Part shown: positions 8,478 to 17,493 of the stretch, in pieces | How the letters are laid out: the number at the start of each line of letters is the position of its first letter | Numbering within the stretch: the first letter of the stretch is position 1 | From: an uncultured bacterium | GTDB taxonomy: Bacteria; Cyanobacteriota; Vampirovibrionia; Gastranaerophilales; Gastranaerophilaceae | NCBI GenBank assembly: GCA_950022495.1 | Contig: CATLLJ010000002.1 | Span: 62,001 to 126,000, forward strand | DNA length: 64,000 nucleotides | Direction: 5' to 3' | The notes under the pieces: generated by a model | Databases searched by the model: none | What the model saw: the letters and a program-made list of their open reading frames with translations, nothing else | Told to the model about the DNA's origin: nothing | Position numbers and translations under genes: made by a program

Positions 8478-10367
8478 ATGGGAATGGCAGCATCACAAGC
8501 TAGATTTTTAGGCATAACGGCCAGGAAGGCTAGTTGTGAATTTAAATCAACTGAAATTGCCCAACAAAAACTTGAGATAACAAATCAGTTATCTGATATT
8601 TCTGTTGATTATGCCAATGCCATGAATTCTACAAAATTAATTTGGCAGAATGAAGCTGCAACTTATGATTATGGTGCATCTTACGGTCTGCTTATGACCC
8701 CTTCAGCTATGAATAATTATAATGCATACATGGTAACTACTAATACCGGTGCAATTGTATTAAATTCAGCTTATGCAGCTGCTGCAAAAACTGCAGGCAT
8801 ATCTAAAGCCGGCGGAATCGGTTCACAAGATTCAAGAGATAGATTTATTGCAGCACTTGTTCCTGAAGGCATTATCACTCAGGATTCAGCTAACGCAATT
8901 ACTCTGACCGATAGACAATTAACAACAAAAAATGCAAATGGCGGATACGTAACTAAAGATACAGAAATTACAAATACAGATAAAACCCAAAATAATGGAA
9001 TTGTAAATAACCCTTCTTCTGTTGGGTGGAATCCTGTAACCGGCATGGGTGCAGCTCCAATGGATAAAGAATCAGTAGATATGATGGATTTATCTGCAAT
9101 GATTTTGAGCGAATCAATCGGTCAACAGACTATTGACTGGGCACAGTTATACCTAAGTTCAGCTACAAATAGTGATGGTACTGCTATTGCAAACCCAATA
9201 TCTAAAACAGAATATGATAGAGTAATGAATCAGTATTCAAAACTAATTGAAGCTAAAGCAGCAGATGTAGATAGAGAAACAGATACCACCAGAAAAGAAC
9301 AATTAAAAAACGAATTAAACGAATTAAAAGATAAAAAAGAAGCCTATAGAAAAGAACATTCCGGAAAGATTGTTCAATTTGACACAACTAAGATGAACAC
9401 TGAATCTGGTAAAGTTGTGAATGGTAAATTTACCATTGTTACAAGCGGAGTAATTGATAATGACATACAAGATATGACCTTAGGAGATATTTTAGCAAGA
9501 GATATCGTTTTAATGCAAAAAGGTAGCGATAAAAAAGATTTTGCCAAATCTGCCGAAAAGTTATTAGAATCCTTTGCCAGAATTTTAGGATATGGACAAG
9601 AACTTGGAACGGGGTTATATGTTGATGAAGATTCACAAAAAGCACTACAATATGCAATGAATATGACTAAAAGCCAAGTATTAAAACCGGGTAATTCAGT
9701 TCGAATTGGAGGCAAAAAAAGTGATACAGCAATGGTTGATAATAGTGCCTATATGGGTGCTAGCCAATACAACAGAATTGGTAGTTCTGAAGGATATAAT
9801 GCCATAAGTCTTTCTAACATGATGTCCGCATTCTTAACTTACTACGATAACTATTTAAGACAGGGAGATTCTCCTTATGTAGTTGGACGAAGCGTCGAAA
9901 CCAGTTCTTACGTAACTGATGATTCCAGCTACATGTATGTTGGAAGATCTACAAACAACGAAGTTACCCGCAGTCAAAAATTAGCAGATTTCTTTGACCA
10001 GATTTATAACAGCATCTGCGAACACGGCTGGAGAGAAGACGCAGCGATTGACGATGGCGAATACTTTGAATCTATGTTGAAAAACAGTAAATATTGTTTA
10101 ACTTCACTAAACAATGACGGTTATTTCTATCAAACCAGATATAACGAAACAGGTTATATGGTTGAAGTCAAAGATGAAGACGCTATCGCAAGAGCCGAAG
10201 CTGAATTCACCCAGAAAAAAGCCGAATTAACATACAAAGAAGATTCTATTGATATGAAATCTAAGAAACTTGATGCTGAAATTTCAATGTTATCAAATGA
10301 GTACGAAGCTGTTAAAAACCTTATTTCAAAAAATATCGAAAAAACATTCACAATGTTCTCAAATTAA
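8478..10367 (+). CDS. Large lineage-type protein with helical termini, unknown function
   Basis: A 629-residue protein with no domain I can name. It opens with 'MGMAASQARFLGITARKASC' and a long helix to about residue 60, with no signal peptide. The middle is Ser/Asn/Thr-rich and probably beta or disordered, with a charged coiled coil near residues 250-300 (KAADVDRETDTTRKEQLKNE). It closes with another long charged helix (residues about 565-625) ending in 'KNIEKTFTMFSN'. Conserved helices at both ends enclosing a variable middle is the layout of flagellin-like and other axial filament subunits, but I see no flagellin signature and no flagellar genes nearby, so this is only a structural analogy. 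It is preceded by GAAAGGATTACGAAAACA. Confidence 0.75.
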   Translation: MGMAASQARFLGITARKASCEFKSTEIAQQKLEITNQLSDISVDYANAMNSTKLIWQNEAATYDYGASYGLLMTPSAMNNYNAYMVTTNTGAIVLNSAYAAAAKTAGISKAGGIGSQDSRDRFIAALVPEGIITQDSANAITLTDRQLTTKNANGGYVTKDTEITNTDKTQNNGIVNNPSSVGWNPVTGMGAAPMDKESVDMMDLSAMILSESIGQQTIDWAQLYLSSATNSDGTAIANPISKTEYDRVMNQYSKLIEAKAADVDRETDTTRKEQLKNELNELKDKKEAYRKEHSGKIVQFDTTKMNTESGKVVNGKFTIVTSGVIDNDIQDMTLGDILARDIVLMQKGSDKKDFAKSAEKLLESFARILGYGQELGTGLYVDEDSQKALQYAMNMTKSQVLKPGNSVRIGGKKSDTAMVDNSAYMGASQYNRIGSSEGYNAISLSNMMSAFLTYYDNYLRQGDSPYVVGRSVETSSYVTDDSSYMYVGRSTNNEVTRSQKLADFFDQIYNSICEHGWREDAAIDDGEYFESMLKNSKYCLTSLNNDGYFYQTRYNETGYMVEVKDEDAIARAEAEFTQKKAELTYKEDSIDMKSKKLDAEISMLSNEYEAVKNLISKNIEKTFTMFSN

Positions 10368-10377
10368 GGCTGAATAA

Positions 10378-11760
10378 TTAACCCAGATATTTTTGCAGGG
10401 TTTCTTTATTGAAAACTTCAACACTGTTTTTAGAGTGGATAAATATCATACAGGATATTATTGATTTTAAGGTGTCAAAATCTGAAAATGACATTTTATT
10501 TCTCAAGTCTTCCATATTATTGGCAAGAAATTCCATAATAATGGTCTTATCGTTATAGACAAGATTTGAAAAATAATCAAAAGATTCTTTTGATTTAATA
10601 CCTTCTAAATAAATAACATCCGGAGATTGAAATTCAATAAACCTTGCAGCTTTATCCATATTAAAGCCCACATTTTCATTAAATTCACACTGATTTACAC
10701 CTTTAAGCTCATATTTTGAAATACTTTCAAGTGTCATAATATTTTTATTTGTTTTTTTAGCTGCTTCTAAAAGAAGTGAATATATCACATGGGTTTTACC
10801 GCTCAAAGAAGAGCCGCAAACAAGAATGATACCGGAATTATCAAGGGCTGATTTAACAATTGAAAGATCACCCTTGTCAGTTATTATAAGGTTTAAATCT
10901 TTTGGAGCCTTATATATTTTCAAGAAAATTCTCTCGCCCATAATTGTCGGGAAGGTTGATACACTTGCAATAACAATAATATTATCAACTTTAAAACATA
11001 ATTTGCCCAGCTGAGGAACCTCAGACACAGACGGGTCTAATTCTGAAAGAGTTTTCAATTTTGCAACAAATGAAGATACCAGCACGGTAGGAATAAAACC
11101 TCTGTTAAATAATTCGCCGCGGGTTTTAAAATTAACACCCAAACCTTCGTCTTCACCCTGAAATGTAACTTCATGAATATCTTCAACAATTGCCTGTTTT
11201 AAAATTGCACGGATAATTTTCTGAATATGGTTGTCGCTCAAATCTTCTTTGTGTAATTCATCACGCCAATCATATCCGGAATTGTATTCAGTTGAAATAT
11301 TTCCGACTGCTACATCAATTTTGTATGATTCATCAATTTTCTTTAAAATACTTTCTTCTGAGGCAAGAACCGGTTCAATTTCACATTCCGCAGTTTCCAT
11401 AATTTTATCAATAGCAAATAAATCTCTAGGGTCAGCCATTGCTACTGTTAAAGTATTTTCAATTTTAAATAACGGTATAATTTTGTATCTTCTTGCATCT
11501 GAATAATTTATAAATTTTAAACACTTTGTATCCAGTTGATAATCATTCAAATTTACAAACGGAGTATGCAGCTTAGATTCTAAAAACTTGATTAATCTTT
11601 CTTCTGATAAAAAGCCTGAATTAATTAGAGCCTGCCCAATATTGATATTTTGAGCAGCAGCAATTTCTTCAGCCTGCTCAACAACTTCATATTGAACCAA
11701 TCCTTCTCTAACTAAATCATATTTTAAAGTTTCCAGTGTTTTGTTAGTTATAATATTCAT
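10378..11760 (-). CDS. Divergent PilB/GspE-like ATPase with altered motor motifs
   Basis: A 460-residue member of the type II secretion / type IV pilus assembly ATPase family. Residues 1-145 form the N-terminal MshEN-type region (NIGQALINSGFLSEERLIKF). The ATPase region keeps 'SEVPQLGKL', 'STFPTIMGERIFLKI' and a Walker A 'GSSLSGKT' at about 316-323. Several key positions are changed: the Asp box is poor ('EDIHEVTFQG'); the Walker B region reads 'DVIYLEGIKS' where the family has a GEIRD-like sequence; and the CxxC zinc motif of the C-terminal part is missing. It may be a regulatory or partly inactive paralogue. It begins one base after the stop of a response regulator, so the two form an operon. 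Confidence 0.75.
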   Translation of the reverse strand: MNIITNKTLETLKYDLVREGLVQYEVVEQAEEIAAAQNINIGQALINSGFLSEERLIKFLESKLHTPFVNLNDYQLDTKCLKFINYSDARRYKIIPLFKIENTLTVAMADPRDLFAIDKIMETAECEIEPVLASEESILKKIDESYKIDVAVGNISTEYNSGYDWRDELHKEDLSDNHIQKIIRAILKQAIVEDIHEVTFQGEDEGLGVNFKTRGELFNRGFIPTVLVSSFVAKLKTLSELDPSVSEVPQLGKLCFKVDNIIVIASVSTFPTIMGERIFLKIYKAPKDLNLIITDKGDLSIVKSALDNSGIILVCGSSLSGKTHVIYSLLLEAAKKTNKNIMTLESISKYELKGVNQCEFNENVGFNMDKAARFIEFQSPDVIYLEGIKSKESFDYFSNLVYNDKTIIMEFLANNMEDLRNKMSFSDFDTLKSIISCMIFIHSKNSVEVFNKETLQKYLG

Positions 11761-11761
11761 T

Positions 11762-12133
11762 TTATGCTTCTTGTTCCAAATATTTTTGAACTGTTTTCAC
11801 CACATCATCAAGGTCAAATGGTTTTGTAATATACTCATCAGCACCGGTTTCTTCACCGATTAGTTTATCCTCTTCCTGAGAACGGGCAGTTATCATTAAA
11901 ATAGGGATATTTTTATATTTGTTATCAAATTTTAATAATCTGCTTATCTTAAACCCGTTAATTCTAGGCATCATAACATCAAGAATGATTAAATCAGGAA
12001 TAATTTCTCTGGCGAGCTTCAAACCATCTTCCCCATTATAAGCACAATAGCACGTATAATTGTAATTTTCTAATACAAATTTTAAGCTTTCAACAATATC
12101 CTGCTCATCATCTACAATAAGAATCTTCTTCAT
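11762..12133 (-). CDS. Single-domain response regulator (CheY-like)
   Basis: A stand-alone receiver domain of about 123 residues. The acidic pair is Asp8-Asp9 (ILIVDDEQD), the phosphorylated aspartate is Asp52 (LIILDVMMP), the switch Thr is Thr82 (MITARS) and the conserved Lys is Lys104 (YITKPFDLDD). All catalytic residues are therefore present. I start at the internal ATG at 12133, directly before KKILIVDD, because the upstream extension to 12178 is not receiver-like. There is no output domain; the adjacent downstream PilB/GspE-like ATPase is the obvious candidate target, an inference from operon structure. Confidence 0.9.
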   Translation of the reverse strand: MKKILIVDDEQDIVESLKFVLENYNYTCYCAYNGEDGLKLAREIIPDLIILDVMMPRINGFKISRLLKFDNKYKNIPILMITARSQEEDKLIGEETGADEYITKPFDLDDVVKTVQKYLEQEA

Positions 12134-12250
12134 ATTGTCCCCTAATCCTTTACTAATAATGTAATGACAGTATAACATGTTTTTTTTAGTTATTCATCAT
12201 TATTACAATATGTAAAATCATATTATATCAATAAATCAATTTATTATAAA

Positions 12251-12286
12251 AAACTTCTGCAGCTAATTATAAAACTGCAGAAGTTT
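12251..12286 (-). terminator. Hairpin terminator after SIMPL gene
   Basis: AAACTTCTGCAG and CTGCAGAAGTTT form a perfect 12-bp stem. On the minus strand it is followed by a T-rich stretch, fitting termination of the SIMPL gene. Confidence 0.75.
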
Positions 12287-12310
12287 ATATTAGAATAATA
12301 CAATTAAAAT

Positions 12311-13036
12311 TTATTTAATTCCAAAAGTCACATTAGCAACTGATGTTATTTTCTTTTCAATAGTAGTGGTATCGCTTATGCCCATATCAGAAACATCTGT
12401 TGAATTAACCGGAGTTACCTGAAAAACACCCATTCTTACTGATTGAATTTTACCCACCCTGTTATGAGTAGCTTTTAACATTGCAGAAGCTCGATGTTTT
12501 GCATCTTTTGTAGCTTCTTCTAGCATTTTTACCTTTAAATCAGACAATTTTGAATAAAAATAAGACGGGTCATAAACATTAATATCTATACCTTGTTCTG
12601 TTAAATTAGTTATTTCTGTCGAAACTTTTTTAATTTTCTTAACATCTTCAGATTTTACAAGGACAGTTTGACTTGCATTAAAACCAATAACTTTATTTGT
12701 TGAATTTCCATTATAATTTAGTTCATATACATCATAACCATGTAAAGCTTTTGCTTCTATATTTTTAACATCAAACCCCTGTTCGTTTAAATATTTTACA
12801 ACTAAAGGTCTTTGTTTATTAATAATACTATAAGCTGCAGCCTTATTTGCCGCGTGTGCTTTTATTTCAAATTCAAATGAACCGTTATCAGATATAACAT
12901 TTTGTGAAGATGATCCTGTAACAGAAATAACATCCTTTGACATTGCAGAAGTTATAATTGTAGTTGCAATAATTCCGCCAATTGCAATTATCAAACCTAA
13001 CAATAAAACTTGAAATTTTTCTAATTTTTCTAACAT
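12311..13036 (-). CDS. SIMPL (DUF541) domain protein, membrane-anchored
   Basis: A 241-residue protein with an N-terminal transmembrane anchor (residues about 10-32) and an extracytoplasmic SIMPL/DUF541 domain. The family pattern is visible as 'ISVTGSSSQNVISDNGSFEF', then helices with 'AAAYSIINKQRPLVVKYLNE', and a late 'ATKDAKHRASAMLKATHNRV', matching the conserved A-x-x-D-A-x-x-x-A region of the family. Members of this group (for example E. coli YggE) have been linked to oxidative stress, but the molecular role is unclear. GGAGGTAATT precedes the ATG. It is divergent from the M48-like gene, with about 130 bases between them that hold both promoters. Confidence 0.85.
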   Translation of the reverse strand: MLEKLEKFQVLLLGLIIAIGGIIATTIITSAMSKDVISVTGSSSQNVISDNGSFEFEIKAHAANKAAAYSIINKQRPLVVKYLNEQGFDVKNIEAKALHGYDVYELNYNGNSTNKVIGFNASQTVLVKSEDVKKIKKVSTEITNLTEQGIDINVYDPSYFYSKLSDLKVKMLEEATKDAKHRASAMLKATHNRVGKIQSVRMGVFQVTPVNSTDVSDMGISDTTTIEKKITSVANVTFGIK

Positions 13037-13167
13037 AATTACCTCCGACTAAAATAGGACAGAATAATATTAAACCGAAAATTTTAAAAAGCAATAGACA
13101 AAATATTATTTACAAAAACTTATTTTTTGATGTAAAATGTAGTTGTCGATTAGGAAAGGAGAAGGTT

Positions 13168-13971
13168 ATGAAAAAGGTTTTAATATCACTATTTGCAGCG
13201 ATTATAATTACGATACCTGCAACAGCAGCAACATTTAAACCTGCTGATAGAGTTCAAACTCTAGGACAGACATTATTGACAAAAAATGGAATAACAGTAA
13301 GTAATGTTAAATTTACAGTAGTATCAGGCGATGTAGATAATTCAAATTATGCAACAAATAAAGTTGTTAACATTTCAAGCTCAGACTTGGCATACACAGG
13401 CAATGATAATGAAGTTGCAGCCGTTGTTGCAAACGAATTAGGACATATAATCAGCGGTCATTCATCAAAAGGTAAAGTTGTATCACTGTTAACTGCAGGT
13501 TCTAACACAAACACATCTGCGAACAATTCAACAGCATCAACTTTAGCTCAAAATTATCAAACTACAAAAGAAGAAAAAGAAGCTGATGTTTTTGCAGTTA
13601 ATTTAATGGCTAATGCAGGATACAATCCGTTAGCAATCATTGTAGTTTTAACAAAACAAACAGGCACATACTGGGAAACCCTTCAAGGTAAACCGGCAAA
13701 TGCTGATAGAGCAATGAATGTTTACGATTATACGTCTTACGCATATCCTGCAAAATTAAAAGCCGGCTATTCATGCAATGAGTATAAAAATTTCTTAACT
13801 TATGCAAACACTGTTCTTGCAGAAAGAAAAAATAATAAAAAAGCTCAAACTAAACTTAATAAAGAAATGCAAAAATACAGAAAAAACAGTGTTTCTCAAA
13901 TTACAAAATTCAAAACCCGCGGCGGATTAAGCGGCTGGGACGCAGCATACGGAATTTTAAACGCTCAATAG
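13168..13971 (+). CDS. Secreted M48-like protein with degenerate zinc motif (NELGH)
   Basis: A 267-residue exported protein with a clear signal peptide ending at ATA-ATF. The fold is that of a periplasmic M48 peptidase: 'NEVAAVVANELGHIISGHS' at residues 81-99 and, after about 40 residues, 'EEKEADVFAVNLMANAGYNP', which supplies the third zinc ligand in active members. The HExxH motif reads NELGH (Asn89, Glu90, His93): the first zinc histidine is replaced by Asn through an AAC codon, one base away from CAC. Unless this is a sequence error, zinc binding and proteolysis should be strongly impaired. The gene has a strong AAAGGAGAAGG ribosome site and its own terminator. It may be a non-catalytic chaperone-like member. 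Confidence 0.85.
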   Translation: MKKVLISLFAAIIITIPATAATFKPADRVQTLGQTLLTKNGITVSNVKFTVVSGDVDNSNYATNKVVNISSSDLAYTGNDNEVAAVVANELGHIISGHSSKGKVVSLLTAGSNTNTSANNSTASTLAQNYQTTKEEKEADVFAVNLMANAGYNPLAIIVVLTKQTGTYWETLQGKPANADRAMNVYDYTSYAYPAKLKAGYSCNEYKNFLTYANTVLAERKNNKKAQTKLNKEMQKYRKNSVSQITKFKTRGGLSGWDAAYGILNAQ

Positions 13972-13995
13972 CAGATAAAATTACATATACAACAT

Positions 13996-14028
13996 AAAAG
14001 GAATAACTTTACTATGTTATTCCTTTTT
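13996..14028 (+). terminator. Rho-independent terminator after M48-like gene
   Basis: AAAAGGAATAAC pairs with GTTATTCCTTTT (12 bp) across an eight-base loop and runs into a T tract. Confidence 0.85.
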
Positions 14029-14129
14029 GTTATTTTAGAAATATAACAATATGTAAAAATTTCATATTATTTCTTATTTTTTTATCAAAAAATTTTATTA
14101 CCCTATTTATATATACTGGAAAACTTATT

Positions 14130-16520
14130 ATGAAAATCACATCAACAATTTACCCGAAAATTAATAATTACTCATTAGATTTAAATCAAAAATCAAAAAA
14201 TAAAACGGAAGTTAAACAAAAGAATTCATCCAAATTTATTTCAGAACTTCCATATTTTGTTGATTATTCAAGAGTTTCGTTCACAGGTATAAAAGCACCT
14301 AAGAAGTTAAATATTGAAAACGAAACCAGAAAATTATTACGTGAAATAAATGATATCTTGAGTTCTGATATTGGAGAAACAGATTTTGAAGATTTACTTG
14401 CAAGTATGGTCAGAAGAACTATAAGCTTTTATAGAAGAAAAACCCAAAGAATGCAGGAACTAACTCAAAAACTTAAAGATATTCCTAACCGAAGATTTGC
14501 ATCTCTGCAACAAAAATTTGATGCAGCTCAACGATTAGACAAAGAATTCAAAGCCTTGCAAAAGTCTAAACCTCCAAAATTACAACAAACCCAAAAATCA
14601 GAAAAAAATGAAAAATTTGATTTTGCATTAATAAACAGATTTAAATCTGCAATTGCAGCTGAAGATTTTAACTTACTAAAAATCTTTAAAGAATATTACT
14701 CTCGACTTAGCGACATTAGCACAATAGAAGAATTAAGAAAGGTTTATCCTAAAATTAATATTCCGGAAAGACCTGATACTATTATCGGCAGAAAAATCGA
14801 AAGAAATTTCACAAGAGATTTTTACCAAACATTACATGATAACTATGATAATCCTGAACACGTATGCAAATTAGCAGATGATAGAATTAAAGAAGAAATA
14901 GCCAAAATTGCGGATAAATACGAATTAAATCCTCAAATTTTATATGACAGGTTAGCACCTGGAGCTCATGATGCGGTTCTGGAAAGATTAACCAGTATAG
15001 CTTCAAGCAAAACAGGATTGGCAGGAGTTCCTCAAGTCAAAAAATCTCAATTACCGCAGGTTACTGAAACAGATATTGATTTATTAAGCATAGATTATGA
15101 TGATTTTGTACTAACAACCATCCGCAGACAATATCTTGGGTTAGAAAAATTAAACGATATACATTATAAAGACAATCTTACAGGTATAGAAGTTTCACCT
15201 TACAACTTACGTAGTACCGAATATAAGTTTGAAAAATTTCCTGAAAAAATTAGAGCAATGCTTCGCACAGGAGAACAGCTTCAAACTGCCCAGCGTGATT
15301 ATGATAACTTTGACACTAAAGAATTGCGTGCAAGACTAAGCTCATTTTTAAATAATGAATTGACAGATAATGATGAATTATTTGAGCATATTGTAAACTT
15401 TGACGTATGCAGATTTGAAAATGATGATCTTCCTCAAATAAGAAGATTTCTAAGAGAATTAGATTCTATTCATGATGGTGAAAAATCTTGCGACGAAGTT
15501 CTTAGCACAATAGAAAAAGAAGAAATAAGACCAAAAGGAACTGAAAAAGCAAACGATGCAGAAAAAGCTGAACGACTTAGAGCATTAAAAATTGAACAGC
15601 AGAATGCATTCAGACTAACCCGTCAACAACAAATTTTTGATGATGCAATTAACCTATTATATGAAAATAATATGAATAATCTTGCATTAACCTGTACAAA
15701 ATATAGACCTGAAGACATTACTCCTGCGTCAATAGAAAGAACAAAATCAATTATTGAAATTATAAATAAATGCCTAAAACCTAAAGATGGTGAAATAAAC
15801 AAAGTATTATTAGAAAATTCAATAACAAGAATTGATACATTTTATGATTATCAAAAAACACAACCAAATAATCCTATATTAAAAAAAGCTGTACAAATAG
15901 CAACTGATGAAAATGGAGTTCTAGATATTCAACGTGCTGGACAGTATCTTTTCAATACGGAGATTGCACAAAGTTATCCAACAAGTCTGCAATTTATAAA
16001 AAATCCGGAAATACTTCAAACCATTATGAACAGATGCGGTTCAGATATAGAAAGTGCGGCAAAATATTTATCAAAATTTGATACATATACTGAGCTTTTT
16101 ACTGCAGACAAATCCAAAATATCAAAAATTTTAGAAATATTTGATGAAAAAGATTCTGTTGATAAAATGCTTGTAAAATACATTTTAGAAAATGATTACT
16201 CTAAAGCTGACACACAGGTAAGAGTGTTTTTAAATGATAACAATGAAGAATTCATAACCGCAACATTCGCAGCTGCAGCCAAAGAACAAATTATGGAAAA
16301 ATATAAATTCCCGTTATGTATTAAATATCTGGAATCTTTTGAAAGTGCACTGTCAACATTTGCACCTGCAAAAAATGCCTCTGGCATAAAAAGATTCGGA
16401 ACAAACAATAAAGCTCTGGAATATAGTGCCGAAGTAAAAGTAACAGGAATGGACGACAGATTATTTGCGAAAAACGATACCTACTACTTTGATATCTTTT
16501 CTGACCGCGGACTTCACTAA
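14130..16520 (+). CDS. Large helical protein with N-terminal F-x-G motif, unknown function
   Basis: A 796-residue protein, hydrophilic and almost entirely predicted helical, with many Lys, Glu and Asp residues. No signal peptide or transmembrane segment is visible. Near residues 49-54 it carries 'RVSFTGIKAP', an instance of the short hydrophobic-x-F-x-G motif found near the N-terminus of several other unrelated proteins in this window. A coiled-coil-like segment lies at about residues 90-150 ('YRRKTQRMQELTQKLKDIPN'). I recognise no enzymatic motif. It ends four bases from the convergent WG-repeat gene. The ribosome site is weak. Confidence 0.75.
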   Translation: MKITSTIYPKINNYSLDLNQKSKNKTEVKQKNSSKFISELPYFVDYSRVSFTGIKAPKKLNIENETRKLLREINDILSSDIGETDFEDLLASMVRRTISFYRRKTQRMQELTQKLKDIPNRRFASLQQKFDAAQRLDKEFKALQKSKPPKLQQTQKSEKNEKFDFALINRFKSAIAAEDFNLLKIFKEYYSRLSDISTIEELRKVYPKINIPERPDTIIGRKIERNFTRDFYQTLHDNYDNPEHVCKLADDRIKEEIAKIADKYELNPQILYDRLAPGAHDAVLERLTSIASSKTGLAGVPQVKKSQLPQVTETDIDLLSIDYDDFVLTTIRRQYLGLEKLNDIHYKDNLTGIEVSPYNLRSTEYKFEKFPEKIRAMLRTGEQLQTAQRDYDNFDTKELRARLSSFLNNELTDNDELFEHIVNFDVCRFENDDLPQIRRFLRELDSIHDGEKSCDEVLSTIEKEEIRPKGTEKANDAEKAERLRALKIEQQNAFRLTRQQQIFDDAINLLYENNMNNLALTCTKYRPEDITPASIERTKSIIEIINKCLKPKDGEINKVLLENSITRIDTFYDYQKTQPNNPILKKAVQIATDENGVLDIQRAGQYLFNTEIAQSYPTSLQFIKNPEILQTIMNRCGSDIESAAKYLSKFDTYTELFTADKSKISKILEIFDEKDSVDKMLVKYILENDYSKADTQVRVFLNDNNEEFITATFAAAAKEQIMEKYKFPLCIKYLESFESALSTFAPAKNASGIKRFGTNNKALEYSAEVKVTGMDDRLFAKNDTYYFDIFSDRGLH

Positions 16521-16524
16521 AGAA

Positions 16525-17436
16525 TTATTTCATCTGTTTTTTTAATTCAGTTTTAACCCCTGACAAAGGTCCGTTATTAGGGTTACGAACATTGCGGTAA
16601 TAATGTTTAATATAAGTAACAGGGTATTTAGGAATCCAGGTAAGTTTCATAAAAATTGATACAGTTTCAGCTCCCTGAGATAACATCAATTCATCAATAG
16701 TATCTTCATGTGCAGGGGAAATTGATGAGAATATTTTTATCAAATAATCGGAAAAAGTTACTACAGAATATCCTGAAACCACACCGGTTTTTACTACTAT
16801 ATTGTGCAAATTTAAATCTTCTTGTGTTGCAAGATTTTCTTTAGCCGCAGCAGGAAGTGTTAAAGTATCAGCTTTCACCTGTTCCAACTCATACCACTCG
16901 CCTTTATAACAAATTCGCATGATATTTGGTTTTGGCATATATATATCATCAAATTCGTTTTCAAGAATTACTTTTCCATCATAGCCAACAAGTCCATACT
17001 TGTATTTTTTATAAGTTAAAAACATACCGCCGAATAGAATATCAACTTTTGAAAATTCAGGTTTAACAACAACATCACCGTATTCATCATAAATACCAAA
17101 ATCATTATCATTGCCAAACTTTGCAAATTTACTTACTACTCTGTCTGCATGGCGATATTTTACAGGGACAAGAACATTACCTTCAGAATCAATCAAACCG
17201 AATTTATTTTTCTTATTTTGAACAATCCAAGAATGAGTTCCGACTCGTATCATTTTTTTATAGATTGGCAAAACAAGAGTGTTTCCTGATTTATCTTTCA
17301 AACCCCATTTACAGTCTTCAGAAAAAGTTATTACATCAGAGGTCTTTAACATTTGGTCTTTATTCACTGATAAATCACCGGCAAATACTATTTGCGGCAG
17401 CAAAATTAAACTTAATATAACCAATAACTTTTTCAT
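16525..17436 (-). CDS. Exported WG-repeat protein
   Basis: A 303-residue protein with a signal peptide (LLPQIVFA-GD) and about four or five WG repeats: 'CKWGLKDKSGNTLVLPIY', 'NKFGLIDSEGNVLVPVKY', 'NDFGIYDEYGDVVVKPEF' and 'YKYGLVGYDGKVILENEF'. Each shows the family pattern of W/F-G-L/I-x-D-x-x-G followed by a V-x-P-x-Y/F-like ending. WG repeats form small beta units that probably bind proteins or polysaccharides; the role here is unknown. The C-terminal 100 residues are non-repetitive. It is divergent from the AsmA-like gene with a shared promoter region, and a TATCAT box sits six bases before its ATG. Confidence 0.85.
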   Translation of the reverse strand: MKKLLVILSLILLPQIVFAGDLSVNKDQMLKTSDVITFSEDCKWGLKDKSGNTLVLPIYKKMIRVGTHSWIVQNKKNKFGLIDSEGNVLVPVKYRHADRVVSKFAKFGNDNDFGIYDEYGDVVVKPEFSKVDILFGGMFLTYKKYKYGLVGYDGKVILENEFDDIYMPKPNIMRICYKGEWYELEQVKADTLTLPAAAKENLATQEDLNLHNIVVKTGVVSGYSVVTFSDYLIKIFSSISPAHEDTIDELMLSQGAETVSIFMKLTWIPKYPVTYIKHYYRNVRNPNNGPLSGVKTELKKQMK

Positions 17437-17442
17437 AATTTA

Positions 17443-17448
17443 ATGATA
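17443..17448 (-). promoter_or_regulatory. Candidate -10 box of WG-repeat gene, leaderless spacing
   Basis: TATCAT on the minus strand ends six bases before the ATG at 17436, with no ribosome site between. The -35 region is not clear. Confidence 0.35.
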
Positions 17449-17463
17449 GCATAAAATTTATTA

Positions 17464-17472
17464 TGATATAAT
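17464..17472 (+). promoter_or_regulatory. Extended -10 promoter of AsmA-like gene
   Basis: TGATATAAT is a perfect extended -10 element. It lies 21 bases before the ATG and is followed by the ribosome site AGGGA. Confidence 0.6.
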
Positions 17473-17493
17473 TTTTGTAGGGAATTCATACTT

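Noticed and set aside
9374-9715. Minus-strand frame of 113 residues inside the 629-residue gene
   Set aside because: It is a shadow of the plus-strand gene, with unnatural composition, no ribosome site and no recognisable family.
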